From: Prorocentrum cordatum | Taxonomy: Eukaryota; Sar; Dinophyceae; Prorocentrales; Prorocentraceae | Reading direction: 5' to 3' | DNA: 64,000 nucleotides | Assembly: GCA_963575745.1 (NCBI GenBank) | Contig: CAUYUJ010016362.1 | Coordinates: 186,001 to 250,000, forward strand | Shown here: piece after piece, positions 33,818-45,625 of the stretch | How the letters are laid out: each line of letters begins with the position of its first letter | How positions within the stretch are numbered: position 1 is the stretch's first letter | Translations under genes and position numbers: made by a program | Notes under the pieces: model-generated | What the model was told of the DNA's origin: nothing | What the model saw: the letters and a program-made list of their open reading frames with translations, nothing else | Databases searched by the model: none

Positions 33818-34094
33818 AAAGTAGGTCGGAAAGTAGGTTTGCAGAATTTGTTTTTGCAAAGTAGGTTCCAAAGAAGGTTTCCGGATTCCAAAAGTAGGTT
33901 TTCGGTAGCGCAAAGTAGGTTTCGGAGGCCTCAAAATAGGTTTTAGGAGCCTCAAAGTAGGTTTCGGAGGCCTCAAAGTAGGTTTCAAACCTACTTCAAA
34001 CCTACTTCAAACCTACTTCAAACCTACTTCAAACCTACTTCAAACCTACTTCTTCAAACCTACTTCAAACCTATTTCAAACCTACTTCAAACTG
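33818..34094. repeat. Foldback array of AAGTAGGTTT / AAACCTACTT
   Basis: The left half (to about 33985) repeats AAAGTAGGTTTCGGAGGCCT at roughly 20-22 bp. The right half repeats TCAAACCTACT every 11 bp about eight times. The halves meet at AAGTAGGTTTCAAACCTACT, a palindrome around one C near 33985. A single strand could fold into a long hairpin. Confidence 0.85.
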
Positions 34095-34107
34095 TTTTCG
34101 GAAGCAT

Positions 34108-34480
34108 GGAGGTCAGGGATTGAAGGTAGGAGGAGGAGGAGGTGGAGGAGAATGTGGGGGAGGAGGAGGAGGAGGAAGAGGAATGGAGGAGGAGGAGGAG
34201 GAGGTGGATGAGGAGAGCCGGGAGGAGGATGTGGAGGAGGAAGAAGAGGAGGAGGAGGAGGAGAGCCAGGTCGAGGAAACGGAGGGCCAGGAGGAAGGAG
34301 GAACAGGAGAGAGGAGTAGGAGGAGGAGGACCAAGAGGATCCGGAGGATCGGGTGGAGGATGAGGGGCGGATGAAGGGAGAATAAGGGAGAAAAGGTAGG
34401 AACAAGAAGGGGAATATGAGGAGGAGGAGGAGGAGTAGGAGGAGGAGGAGGAGGGGGGGGCGAAGAGGGCGGGGAGGATC
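34108..34480. repeat. (GGA)n polypurine array
   Basis: GGA/GAGGA units with few interruptions. 34481-35129 beyond it has no supported gene. Confidence 0.85.
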
Positions 34481-35129
34481 GGGGGCAGGAGGATGAGAAC
34501 ATGGACGCCGCGGCTGACGAGGGATAGGATGGTGAGGCAAGGGGGGCGATGATGGGAAGCATGATGTGATTGATGACGAGTGGCTTTGGGGAGGGCAAAG
34601 TGACCTTGGACGGGGCGGCCGTGATAATGAGGAGGAGCCATGGCGTGTCCGAACCCCGCCGGGACACGGCATGGGGGTTTTGCTGGGGTGGTGATTGTTG
34701 GTGGCGGCCCGGCTCGTCCAGGGTTCCTTGACTTGCGTTGTTCGCCGCGCCAGTTGCTGGGGCTGCCCCAATTGATTTTTGGGCCACCCATTGTCGTGAC
34801 TGCTTTTCTGGCGGGTCGTGTTTGCGGAGGTCTTCTCCGCAGCCGCTCTCGTTACATTTTTATGTTTAGTGCCCGAGGGTGCATCGCGCGAAAAGTGTCG
34901 CGGCCCCTGCCTGAAATACAGCCCTGGCGCCCTTTCCATTGCAGACCTTCTTGGCGAGGTCACCGCGGCCAGGGAACGTCCCCGGGTGCACTTGCCAGGG
35001 CTAGTTTGGCGGATTCGCTTCGCCAACTTAGCTGCCCGCGGCATTTGCGCCGACGCGCTTTGGCAGACCCAGTAACGGGGGGCTATATGCCCGATGACAC
35101 GTTTTCCCCGCGCGTTGCACCTTCTTCCT

Positions 35130-35190
35130 GGAACTTACTATGCTTGCGAACCTATCTCCCGAACCTATTTTTGAACCTATCTTAAACCTA
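35130..35190 (-). repeat. AACCTATCT motif cluster
   Basis: Five GAACCTAT-like words, about 10-12 bp apart, in the opposite orientation to the AAGTAGGT cluster at 32390. Confidence 0.6.
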
Positions 35191-35812
35191 TATCGAAATG
35201 TTTTCTGCTCGCCATTGCCCTGCATTACTGGGGAAGTCTCGGGGCTATGGATGCAGCGGCGCGCTGGGGGTGGTGGCGGCGGCGCAACGGCTCAGGTTTG
35301 CAGGTCGTTCCCAGCGATTACATTGTGAGACTGTGCTGCGCGCGGCGGCTCTACATCCGCGCCTCCCTGGTCGGCCCCAGCCCCGTCTGTCCGAGCCGCG
35401 CCCTCGTCGGCTCGCGCCCCGGGCCCGGCCAGCCTCGCTGCCCGATGGCCCAGCCCGCTCGGCCATCGCACCCGCGAGGTCACGGTTGTTAAAGCAGTGC
35501 TCAGACGTGGGTACATATGTTGAGAGTTCGCGCGTGGTCACTGCAGGCCAGTCAGCGGCGCCTAGGCGTGACCGTCATTGGCGCTGGTTGCCCAGGGGTC
35601 GTTATGATGTGTCCCCCCTTATACCCGAATGGGCTAGCCCACAGGAGGTGTGCTGCGACCCGTAGCGATACTCATGTGTACATGTGTTGTGGTATGTTAG
35701 CATGTATGTGCGTTGGTGAAACACATATGGATATGACATGTTATACCATTTTGGCGCCACGCAGCGTTGCCCATCCCCGCTTCTCTCCGAGCTTGGGCGT
35801 CGTAGGTGATCG

Positions 35813-35830
35813 CCGCCGCCATTTTGGCTC
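35813..35830 (+). other. Spliced-leader-like relic
   Basis: CCGCCGCCATTTTGGCTC matches the 5' 18 bases of the dinoflagellate spliced leader, as I remember it, at 16 of 18 positions, including 13 consecutive bases. It is directly followed by CATGGG, placing an ATG two bases downstream. A partial copy, CCATTTTGGC, lies at 35746-35755. Confidence 0.5.
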
Positions 35831-35831
35831 C

Positions 35832-36614
35832 ATGGGTTGGCTCTGTCGTCATCGCCCGCCGGGCCCCCTGCCATCGATGCTTGCATATCGGTGCGCGGGG
35901 GGCGGGTGGGTCCTCAGTGGCAGCGGCTCCGCCAACGCGGCGCTGCTCAGGTGTGGGCGCGTTGTGCGTTGCAACGGTTGTCGGGCATTTGCTTTATCGT
36001 CGCCGCCGCGCGCGGGGCGGCGGCGGCGCGGGCGTTGCGGAGTTTTCTGCATCAGCGGGCCGTTGGTTGCGTCCAAGGGGGGGGATGGTTGCCGCGGGTC
36101 GCCAGTCAGGCAGCGTTGCGCCCCGCGTGCCCTGGACGAAGTGCAACTCTGGCCATGCGCGGTTTCGGCTTGCCAGCGCAACCCAGCGCGGTGGCCGAGA
36201 GCGCAAATCAAGGCGCGCAGACAATCGGCACCGGCGGGTGGCCGCGCGCGCCCACGCGGCGCGCGTGTGCATGCGCGCTGGGTTTTGGCGGCGCGTGTCC
36301 GACCGGCGCCAGCATGCGCGCCGTCGCCCGCGCTTGGAGCGGCGTTTCTTCGCGGCCAGCGCCCCGCCACCGTGAATCTAGAACAAAGGGGCAACATTCG
36401 CGTTCGAGCTGCCGCCCCCCGCGCGCCAGCCCAAGCCTTCAGCGGCGCGGCACTGCGTTCGACCAGCCTTTCGCCCCTCTGCGCGCCGACCGTGTTCATG
36501 TCCAGGAAGGCGCGGATTCGCCCAGTCGCCCAGCCGCCGCCGTCGCCCGCCTTCACAGCAGCGCCGCCGCCCCATCGTCGCCCCGTCGCAGTTTTCGGCG
36601 TTGCCGCGCAGTGA
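35832..36614 (+). CDS. Hypothetical ORF directly after the leader-like relic
   Basis: 260 codons from the ATG immediately after the leader-like sequence. The N-terminus is Cys-rich (MGWLCRHRPP, then RCGRVVRCNGC, CGVFCISG). The rest is Ala/Arg/Pro-rich, typical of GC-driven frames, and ends VAVFGVAAQ. I recognise no domain. The only support is position. If the relic is real, this could be a retroposed or recycled mRNA, but a chance frame is equally possible. Confidence 0.2.
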   Translation: MGWLCRHRPPGPLPSMLAYRCAGGGWVLSGSGSANAALLRCGRVVRCNGCRAFALSSPPRAGRRRRGRCGVFCISGPLVASKGGDGCRGSPVRQRCAPRALDEVQLWPCAVSACQRNPARWPRAQIKARRQSAPAGGRARPRGARVHARWVLAARVRPAPACAPSPALGAAFLRGQRPATVNLEQRGNIRVRAAAPRAPAQAFSGAALRSTSLSPLCAPTVFMSRKARIRPVAQPPPSPAFTAAPPPHRRPVAVFGVAAQ

Positions 36615-37959
36615 TGTCGGTGTATCCGTTATGCCGCCGCCTTTGCGTTGGTTGCCTGCTGTTGCGGTGTCTTGCCCTGCGCCGCGCGGGCTCAAGGGTC
36701 GCGCCGCCTCGGCATTGCGTCGCGGCGGTGGCTTGTTTGCGCGCGGCGTTTGCACGGGCGCGCGCGTTTACGTTTGATTGATTTGGCGGGCGCCAGAGTC
36801 ATTGAACACGTGGCCTTGCGTTTCTGGCGTTTCTTGGTGCGTCGCTGCCTTGCGCTGGTGTGCCATGTAGTTTTGTTTTCGAGAGGGTGCGGTTCTGCGC
36901 GTTGGATTGCGCTGATCCGGGCTGCATTTCTATTGTTGCGTTGCCTTTCGATGTTGCGCCGTGTGCGATGCCCGAGTTGCAGCGCGTTGCGTTGCGTTGC
37001 TTTTCAGTTGTCGTTGCATTGGCTGCGCTGCGGGCAACTGGGCAGGTGCGTTTGGTCGTGCTTGGGGCGGCCTCGCGGGTCTTCAGCACTGCTGGCGCAT
37101 TGGGCAGCCGGGCGTTGCGGCGCCCACGTGCGTTTGTCCAGTTGGGTTCTTTGGGGGCGCGCGCCGCCTGGAAGTCGATTTGCAAGTTTGTTTCCGTCGC
37201 GTTGCGCCTGCCCTTTTTTTGGCGCGGGGCCCGAGCGCGGGCTGCGCCGCGGGAATCTTAGTGACTCGCGCCCCGCGCGGGTCCTGGTTCTCAGCCAGTC
37301 AGGCGCTAGGCGGCGCGTCTGCGACTTGCGGCGCCAGGTGGCTGGCAGCTTGCCTTGGCGCGCGTCGGCTCTGCGCATTGGTTTGGGCCCTGGGTCGCGG
37401 CGGGCGTCGGCGGGCGTCGCGTCGCCAGCGGCAGCGCGGCGCAGGGCCCACCGGGCGCGCGCGCGACGCGGTGCCGCCGCCGCCGCCCGATGAGCATCAG
37501 CGCCGGACTCCCCGCGCGACCTTCCGCGGCAGCTCGCGACCGCGGCGCGGCGCGGGCGCGTCGCTGGCGGCGCTGATTCCAGCGCCGGCAAACGGTCGGC
37601 GGCAGCCTGAACGCCCCACGCAGTGCCACACCGCTGCGTGGGTGGATCGCGCGTGTCCCGAGCGCGGCAGCGCCGCCCTCGAACGCGCGGCAGCGGCCGC
37701 GGCGGGACGGGTTGCGCGGCGCGGGGCGGAGGGGGGGGGCTCGGAGCGGCGGGGCGCGACGCGGGCTGTGGGGGGGGGCGGGCAAGGGCGGCAGGGGTGC
37801 GCGAATGTCCGCGAGACTGACGGGCGGCGCGCGCGCGGGAGACGGGCCGCCGCACCGCCGAGGCGCATTGTGCTTCAGACCGTTGTGCGCTTCCGTCTGG
37901 GCCGCGCAGACGGGCTGGGGAAGGGGGCGGAGGGGTCGCGGCTGCGTCTATGCGCGTCG
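36615..37959. other. No recognisable gene
   Basis: Very GC-rich sequence with overlapping Arg/Ala/Cys-rich frames on both strands. Nothing is identifiable. Confidence 0.4.
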
Positions 37960-37968
37960 TGCGCGTGC

Positions 37969-38026
<58 letters not shown>

Positions 38027-38042
38027 ATGTGCATGTGCGTGT
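37960..38042. repeat. (GT)n microsatellite
   Basis: About 28 GT dinucleotides flanked by GCGTGC and GCATGT. Left-handed DNA is possible. Confidence 0.95.
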
Positions 38043-38049
38043 GTGAGTG

Positions 38050-38165
38050 CGAGCGCGATTGTGAATGTGAATGCGAATGTCATTGCGAATGTGAATTTGA
38101 AGGCGAATGCGAATGCGAATGTGAATGCGAATGCGAATGCGAATTTGAATGCGAATGTGAATGTG
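38050..38165. repeat. (GAATGC/GAATGT)n hexamer array
   Basis: Imperfect six-base units such as GAATGCGAATGTGAATGC directly follow the GT tract. 38166-38820 beyond it is GC-rich with no supported gene. Confidence 0.9.
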
Positions 38166-38820
38166 TGCGTGTGTGTGTGTGCGTGTGTGTGCGTGTGTTT
38201 TTGGTTTCAAAGGGGCGCGGGGGAATGGTGGGAAGGGGTTGCGCGGCGCGGGCGCGGCGCTGCTGATGCAGCGGCGCGGCGGTTGCGTCGGCGAGCGTGC
38301 CGCGGTCAACCGCGCGATGTCATTGGCGCGGCTGGCGCGCGCGCTGCAGTCCAGGCCGTTGCGCCGCCGCTTGGGGGATCGCCCTCGGCCGTCAGTTGCG
38401 CGAGCGCACGCAGCGCATTTCAACGCAGGCGGGCGCGATCAGCGGGGCCAGGCGCTGCGGGGGCGAAGCGCGAAGGGGCGCGTCGCTGACGGGCGGCGGG
38501 GGCGCCGCGGGCCGCGCTGCGCTGCGCGCGGCCCCCCCCCCCCCGAAGTCGGACGGCGCGCGCCGGGGCGGCGGCGGCGGAAGCGTGTGGTTGTTCTTGG
38601 TGAGGGTGGGCGGCAGCGCGGGGGAAGGTGGGCGGGGCGCGTTCTGCGCGCGCGCGGATCGAACGCCAGCGGGCGCCTCGATGTGATTGTTTCGCGCTGT
38701 GAGGGTGGTTTGGCGGTGTCCCGCACTTCGCGGGCTAGCGCTCGCGTCGTCGCATTTGGCGGGCTATGTGGGAGTGGGTTGAGGGCGCGTCGGGAGGCCT
38801 TCGTAGTTCGCGGGCGGAAG

Positions 38821-39000
38821 CTCAGCGAGCACTTGGGGGGTGCTTTGGGGGGTGCTCGGCGACGCGCGGCGAGTGCTTTGGGGGTACTTTGGGGGTACTT
38901 TGGGGGTACTTTGTGGTACTTCGGGCGCATGTCGGGGGGCGCTGGGGGAAATTCTGCGAGTGCTTTGGGGGTGTTTTGTCCGCACTTCGGTGGTACTGTG
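38821..39000 (+). repeat. 11-bp array GTACTTTGGGG, left arm of an inverted pair
   Basis: GTACTTTGGGG repeats in perfect 11-bp register near 38884-38925, with diverged units on both sides (GTGCTTTGGGG, GCGAGTGCTTTG). It is inverted relative to 39580-39790. Confidence 0.85.
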
Positions 39001-39579
39001 TTGGCGCCATGGGATACGGGGCAGCGGGCTGCTTGGTCGCGGGCGAGGCTCGGCGCGCGCCCGTGCTCTTGCCTGCGCTGCGATGGGGCGCCGTGCCGAT
39101 CGCATCTCGCACGTCGCCGATCGCCAGGGGGCTTGCCGTGCCTGGCCAGGCGACAATCCGCGCGGCGGAAATCCCCCGCGGGGATGCGCACGCGGAAAAT
39201 GCCCCGCCGACCCGATCGGCAGGAGGGATGTGCACGCGCATGACCCCTTGGCAACTAGTGTGCAACAGGGTATGCAAGAGAATTCGCAAACATATGAAAC
39301 AGTACTCGCGGGCGACGCGTCCGGAGCTCCACGGGGTAGTGCGTCCGCACATCGCCGCCGCGAGGTGTGGCGCGACTGCGTGCTGGTCTGGGCAACGCCC
39401 TGGCGTTCCACGCCTGAGCGGTGTTGGTGCAGGCGCGTATGCTGGCCTTGGAGCTCGTGGCGCGTGGCAGAGTGCCCGCCGCCCAGTCATTCCCAGCTCG
39501 TTAGCGCCTGTACTGTTAGCGCATTCGCAATTTACAACCAAAGAGCCCAGCACGCACTCGAAGGGCACCCCCCGAGCTC
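39001..39579. other. Spacer between inverted arrays
   Basis: Unique sequence with no domain I recognise. Overlapping open frames only. Confidence 0.4.
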
Positions 39580-39790
39580 CCTCCGCGCCCCAAAAGTATT
39601 CCCAAAGTACTCCCGAAGTGCTAGCCCACTACCCTCCGAGCACCAATCGGCCGCCCGCAAAGTACCCCCAAAGTGTTCCCGAAGTACTCGCCGAGTACTC
39701 GCCGCGCGCTCGCCAAGTGCTCCCACAGTACTCCCACAGCATTCCCGAAGTACTCCCAAAGTACTCCCAAAGTGCCCGCCAGGTACGCGC
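39580..39790 (-). repeat. 11-bp array CCCAAAGTACT, right arm of an inverted pair
   Basis: CCCAAAGTACT and CCCGAAGTACT units in 11-bp steps are the reverse complement of the left arm. Both arms also hold a GGCGA-GCGCGGCGAGT-like segment, supporting a true inverted repeat. Confidence 0.85.
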
Positions 39791-42700
39791 AGCGAGCGCA
39801 TTACAGCACGTTGCGTTGCCCACTCCGCCCTCCCCCTCCTTCTGGACCCCCCCCACCGCCCCCCCTCGCCTGTGCCGCGCGGGCGGCCAGGTTGGGCGCG
39901 CGCGCGGCAAAGAGGCGGGGGGGGCAGGGCGGGGGGGGGCGGGGGCTCGATGCCAAAGTCTCGCAGCGCCGCAGCGCTCGGCTGCCTGCCGCGCAGAAGT
40001 TCCAAGGCAGCAGACAACGTGCCTCATGGGGCGGGGTGGCGTCGCGCCCCGCTCAGGGCAGGTTTCCCCGCGGCGCCCCGTCGTGGCATCGTTGGTTCTG
40101 GCAATTCCTCGTGGCCGTCCAGTCCCGGCGCCGCGGGCATTTGCAATGTGCGCGCGCGCGCGTCGCGCGCGCATTTCGCTTGCGCTGCGCGGCGCCACCG
40201 CGGCGCCCCCGGGGCGCCGCGCGTGTTTCAAACGAGGCTTTTAAATAGCGCAGTTGGCGCTGTGGAGCGCGCCAGCTGCTTCGCGGGTTCCACGGCGAGG
40301 CGCCCTCGAGGGCCTTTGGGGCCGCCGCGGGTTTCCAGGCGCGTTCAGTTTGGGATCGCGCGTTCTGAAGAGGGCGTCGCATATTGCCTGTGTCTTCAGC
40401 GCATACAAGGACATATCATTAGACCATGCCGGGCGCCTGTCGGGCCCAGAAGGTTTGCGCGAACATGTTCAGACCTACCGCGGATTAGTCGCAATCTTAC
40501 AGGTGCCGCGCTGAGGCCCGACGCGCTCTGAAAGTGCATAACTCGTGAGTTGCGCGCGTTGCAGTGTGGCCCAGTTTGGGCCATGCGCGTTGCCGATGGA
40601 ACGCTGGTTTGCGCCTCATCGTTTTCAGCTGGCTCTCGTTGGGGCCCCGCAGTTTTCGCGCGCGCTCGCCGCGCATGGCGCCGCTAGGTTTGCCCGTGGG
40701 CCGCGCAGGCACGCGGCGCGCGCCCATGGGTCTCCCCCGCAGAGCAGGGCCCTGCAGATGTCCGATACTGCCATGGGGCCCCACTGCGACGCCGCAGGTG
40801 CCCCGACGCGCGTCCAATTGCCGCGTCCAGTGGCGCGGGGCCCAGGGGGATATTGCACTGGTGCTTCAGTGGGACATGCTCGAGCCCTTCCCGGCGCAAG
40901 TCCTCGGCGCCCCCCGCGGCGCCCCATTGGGGCTCGCAAGGTCCTTGCGCGGTGCGTGCGCGGATCCGCGCATTTGTCTTTGCGCCCGAGCAGTAGTTGA
41001 TCTTTCGCGACGCCGTCAGTCGCGGGAAGGTCGCCAGTCCCCCGCGCGGGCCGCATTGAAGATCCATGGGGGCCCAGGAGGGCGAGGGGGCGGCGGGGCG
41101 GGGTGGGGTTGCCTGAGCACTCCATACCTATCATTGTAAGATTACGGCAGTTAGTGCAGATGCATTAGTCGCGTTTTCTTGGCTTCCTACGGCGTCCCAC
41201 TCCGCGAGCCACTGTTGCCCCGCAGGGCCCTGCCAGACCTTGACTGGATATGCACATTTGTGGTGCGACTCTCCAGCGGTGGCACGCCCCGCCTACCATG
41301 GAACATCGGCGAGCAGTTCCCGCGCCCCGTGGATATCGCATCGGCGCGCAGCAGGTCATATGCGTTGCCGATGGGCCCCAGGGGCGCCGTCAGCGTATCT
41401 TCGGCTGATTTGCGGGCGCCTGTCAGGTGGCCCATGAAAACTTGAGGGGGCGGGGTGCGTTACGCGCGGGGTCTCGCGGGCGCGCCGCAGTTTTCCCATG
41501 TGCCCTTCGTGGGGCCACTCGAGGATCAAAGCTCGGTCTGATGGCCCGATTGAGATCTTGAGCGGGGCGGCTCGCCTTCGATCAGCCGACGAAGCGGCTC
41601 TGCGCGTGCCCAATGATAACCCGGGCCCGTGGCGCAATAATTTGAACGACCCACAAAGTCGGCGCTCGCGCCCGATCAAGCTCAGCAGGAGCCGCGGTGG
41701 TTCCCGATGGGGGTGGCGCGCCCGACCAGCGCAGGCGCCCTGACCAACGCCAGCGGCAGCGAAGCATCGTTGCAGCAGTGTGCCTTGCCCACGGGGCCAT
41801 GCAGATGCCAGCTAGGTCCCCCGTGCAACATCGCGGGGGCCCGACGGGAGGCGGGTCGAAGCACGTCGTTACTCGCCATGTTCCGCGCGGGGCTGGGGGG
41901 GGGACATCGCCCGCTGCGGGCGGCGCCCCTCTTCAGTTTCTCCCCCCGCGTGCTAGCTGGGTATTGCGCCAAGGTTGTGTGGGCATATGCGAAAATCCGG
42001 TGGGCTTCCTGATTCGCTCCAGTAGATTATATATTTGCACTGGCTTTCTACGTGTTCCCCGATGGAAGCCCGGGCGGCCTCTTCTCGTTCCCAGCGTGTT
42101 TCTATGGCGGCCATGGGCTTGCGGACCCGAGACCATTGTTCAGACGCCAATGCAGACTGGCTTGTGCCCGAGCCCCTAAGTCCCCTCTAACGCGCGGCGT
42201 GCTGTTAAGTGGGGGATAGGCGCTGCTGGTGTTCAGTGGACCCCCTTCGGTGTGCCCAGGGCTCTGTCGGCGATTTCGGCTGACCCGATGGGGGCCGAAA
42301 AGGGGTCTGAGGAATCCAGTGCATCCAGCTTGGGTGATGGGGGCATCCCATTGGGTTATGTAAGGACCCGCGTTGACTCGTTGGTCAACACCGGGTCTTT
42401 CTATGTAGGCATCCTCTATGTTATCGGTTATTTTTCGGGGGGTCCCACGATGTCTTGCGCCGCCTTCTCGGCGCCCCTGGTCTCTCCTGGAGGAGTTGCT
42501 CATGGGGGGGCGCAGAACCTTTTGCGGGAATCAGCGAACGGCCCGCGCTCCTCGCGTAATCCCGTGAGGCGTCATGCCAATGTGAAGCGTTTCCAATTGG
42601 AGTCGCGATTGGCGCTTAATGGGCTCGCGCACAGCCCCCTAGGTTTGTTTGCGAAGTTACGCGGGCCGCCTTCTGGAACTCATGCGCAGTGCCCGAGGGT

Positions 42701-43933
42701 GTTTGCAATTCTCTTGCGCCCTAGCGCGATGGACACATGTGGTCCGCATGGGAACCTGAGGGGGGATAGTGGTGGCTGAACTTTCGACCTTGGTAGTTTA
42801 CTTAGCTCTCGAGGTGGACATCGTCGCCGATGGGGTAGCCGGGTCACGTTGGAATGATTTTGCTACCTTTCTGGTAGCCCCATGAATGAGTTTCCTGGCT
42901 GCACCAACCGGACCCCGCCCACGTGCTTTCCATTTGCAGGGCCAGCAAAGAACGCGCACTTGTCGCCGTGGAGAGCAGTGCGCGAATCGTTGGTCATAAA
43001 GAGTTCGAAACTGCACATTCTACGGTGTTATCACAGCAATTGTTTGCCTGGCATCGTTGCGCATGTCTGCCGCACCCTGGAACTATTATGTTTGTTGTTG
43101 ATTGTTTTCCGCGGTGCTCCTGTAGACATCCGCGGTAAGCCAGCCGTCGGGCCTTGGGGTTCTGGCGATGACCTGCGTGAGTCGTTGCAGCGTGTAACTG
43201 GAGGCGCAGGGGGTCTCATTCCAATGCGTGGCATGCAGCGTGTTGTAGGAGCATATTCAGTTATCTGTGGTTCCATTCTGGTACCCTGGAGCTGGTCCAG
43301 CATCGCATGGGAGCGGTGCGCGCGCCCTGGGGGGGGGGGGGTTGTAAGTGTCATGGAACTCCCCCGTGTGTAATTGCACGCCACCCACCGCGCTAATTCC
43401 ATATGAGCTGTCTAGTGAGTTTGTTGTTGTCCAAGTTCTTTTGTTTATTTTTATACCCTGCCGATGGGAGCGTCGCGGGTCCCATGCGGGGCCCCATGGG
43501 GGCTCTATCAGTTTCCCGCTGCGTCTTGGGGGCGCCCTCGGTGCCGCATGCATTTATGGTGTCCTCGCGTATCTCAGGGGCATTGTATAGTACAGGATCG
43601 GTATTGCGATCGCTGAAGTGTTCCTGCTGGAAAGTGATTGCGTTCACGTGGGGTTCTCTTGCGGTTCTGCGCGCTACTGATCGAATGACGGGCTGATACT
43701 CCAGAAGTCGTCGTTTTCCATGTTGGCCCCACCGTGGCCATGCGGTTTGGGGAGGAAGCTTCAGCGTCATTACAGATGGCCGACGCCATTTGTTGTTTGG
43801 CCATCGGTTGTTCTAGTTCGGAGTCTTCGAGGTGGTATGCGATGTTCGCAGTTCTCCATTGCCCCTTTACGCCGCCCCGTAAGTGCCGCCAGCCTTTCCC
43901 TGAACTTGCTGTTGGTCTACTCATCTGTGACAG
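39791..43933. other. No recognisable gene
   Basis: About 4 kb of GC-rich, lightly repetitive sequence. Words such as GCCATGGGGCCC recur. Open frames overlap on both strands and match nothing. Confidence 0.45.
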
Positions 43934-43979
43934 GAGCTGGTTGGCTGGTTGGTTGGTTGGTTGGTTGGTTGGTTGGTTA
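43934..43979. repeat. (TTGG)n microsatellite
   Basis: GGTT tetranucleotides, about ten copies. Confidence 0.95.
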
Positions 43980-44220
43980 AGTTGTTTGTGCGTTTGGTTG
44001 GCGGCCTAGTTGGCACGCGGGCACTTCGGTTGGTCGGCTTGCTGCTGCGCCGCAGATGCGGGGTTCGAAGCGCGTGGGCGGCGCCGCCCTTTGCAGCGTC
44101 AGAGGCGCCGCAACTTCCCCCCCTCGCAGCCTGCCTCCCGCGCCGCCCTCTTGCGGTCAGCCTCGTTTGCAGTTTTCGCCCTCGCCTCCTCCCTCCTGCC
44201 TGCCCCGCCTCGCCCTTCCC

Positions 44221-45095
44221 CCCATCCCTGTTCTGCCGAGGCAGCGTTTCCTTGTGAGGCTTGGGCGCCGTCGGTGGCCGCTGCCACGAAGCGGCCGCGG
44301 CCGCCCGATGGGCCGCCGCCAGGGTTGTTGTTGGGCCCGCCGGCGGCCTCTGCGCCAGCTGCCGATGGGGCGCAGCCGGCGGTGGAGCGTTCCGCTCTTT
44401 TCCAGCCGCCGCCGGCAAGGGCCGCGCGCCGCGGATGCAACGGCCCACCCAGCCCGCCCAGCCCGACGATGACTTCGCCATGGGCATTTGGAGTCTGTCG
44501 CAGCGCCCCGCTGGGGCAGGCGCGGACGCGGCCGACGATGGCCCGAAAGGCGAGGAGGTTGGCGGGGCAAGCTGCGCCGGCGCAGCGGCAGCGGGCGCGG
44601 TTGCGGCCGCGGGCGCCGTGGAGGCGGGCTCCGCGCCGCCCGCGGCGTCGGGCAATGCGCGCGTTGCCCTGGTGGACGCCGCCAGTGCCAGCGCCGTCGC
44701 TGCGGGGGGCGCGGCGGCCGCGGGCGCCGAGGAAGTTCCCCCCGCCGAGTCGGCCGCGCAGCGTCGCCAGCACGCCGAGCGCTTGCGGCGCGTCTATCAC
44801 GAGGCCAGCTACGCCCACGGCGCAGCACTCAGCGCTGCGACGGCGGCGGGCGACCCGAGAGTTGTTGGTGCGCCTACTGGGAAGCATCGAACGCTGCGCC
44901 GGATGCTGCCAGGGCCGAGGGCTTGCCTGCGAGCTTCTTCGCGGACTACATGGGTTGAACTTGATGTGCCGACAATGGTCCGCCAGGGATAGATCATGCT
45001 GCGTAGGTAATGATGTTCCTGCCCTTGCCCCTTTCCCTCGCCCCCTTCCCTTCGCCCTCTCCCCTCGCTTCGCGCGCACTTGCGCCGCCAATTAA
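44221..45095 (+). CDS. Unrecognised Ala-rich coding candidate with possible frame breaks
   Basis: Frame 3 from about 44230 reads SVAAATKRPRPPDGPPPGLL. Frame 2 at about 44430-44860 reads QPAQPDDDFAMGIWSLSQRP, and later AAQRRQHAERLRRVYHEASY. Frame 3 resumes with ELLVRLLGSIERCAGCCQGR and ends at 45095. The hand-overs read smoothly, as in a gene with two indels or small introns. Poly-Ala/Gly stretches dominate the middle. No family is recognised. Confidence 0.25.
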
Positions 45096-45625
45096 GACGC
45101 GCGGCCGCGCTTCGCCTCCAATGCGCGCGCGCGGTCTGGCCCGACGAGTACGCAACGCCAGCGCACTCCAATGCACAGTTTTGCGTAAATGGTTCGTCTA
45201 GGGCGTGCTGCTACCTGGCAAGTGGCAATTGTCGTTAGTTAAGGCGTTTCGAGCGCTGCTGGTTCATTGGGTTTCGGTGTGCAGTCCATAGATTGATGAT
45301 GGCAGGGGGTGGCTCGCGTTCCCACGGGCACCTCGGTCCCCGAGCCTCCAGCGCGGCCGCCCCATATCTCCACGGAGCCCCCCGATGTCCCCCGCCCAGG
45401 GTGGCCGCATCTGCTTGCAGCGGGTCCCCCATGAGCCCGTGGAGCGTGTCCCGATGCCCCCCCCCGCACGGTGTGTTCAATGATTTTCCAATCGTCCGGT
45501 TATTCGGAGGCGTGCTCGGACTTGGCCGAGCTGGTTTGCGTTCGCGTTTCCTGTTTCCTTGATAGTTTGGGCTCGAGCGTATTCTGGCTCCTTCCGTCGC
45601 CCCCCCTGTCATCCCTGTTTCGGAC

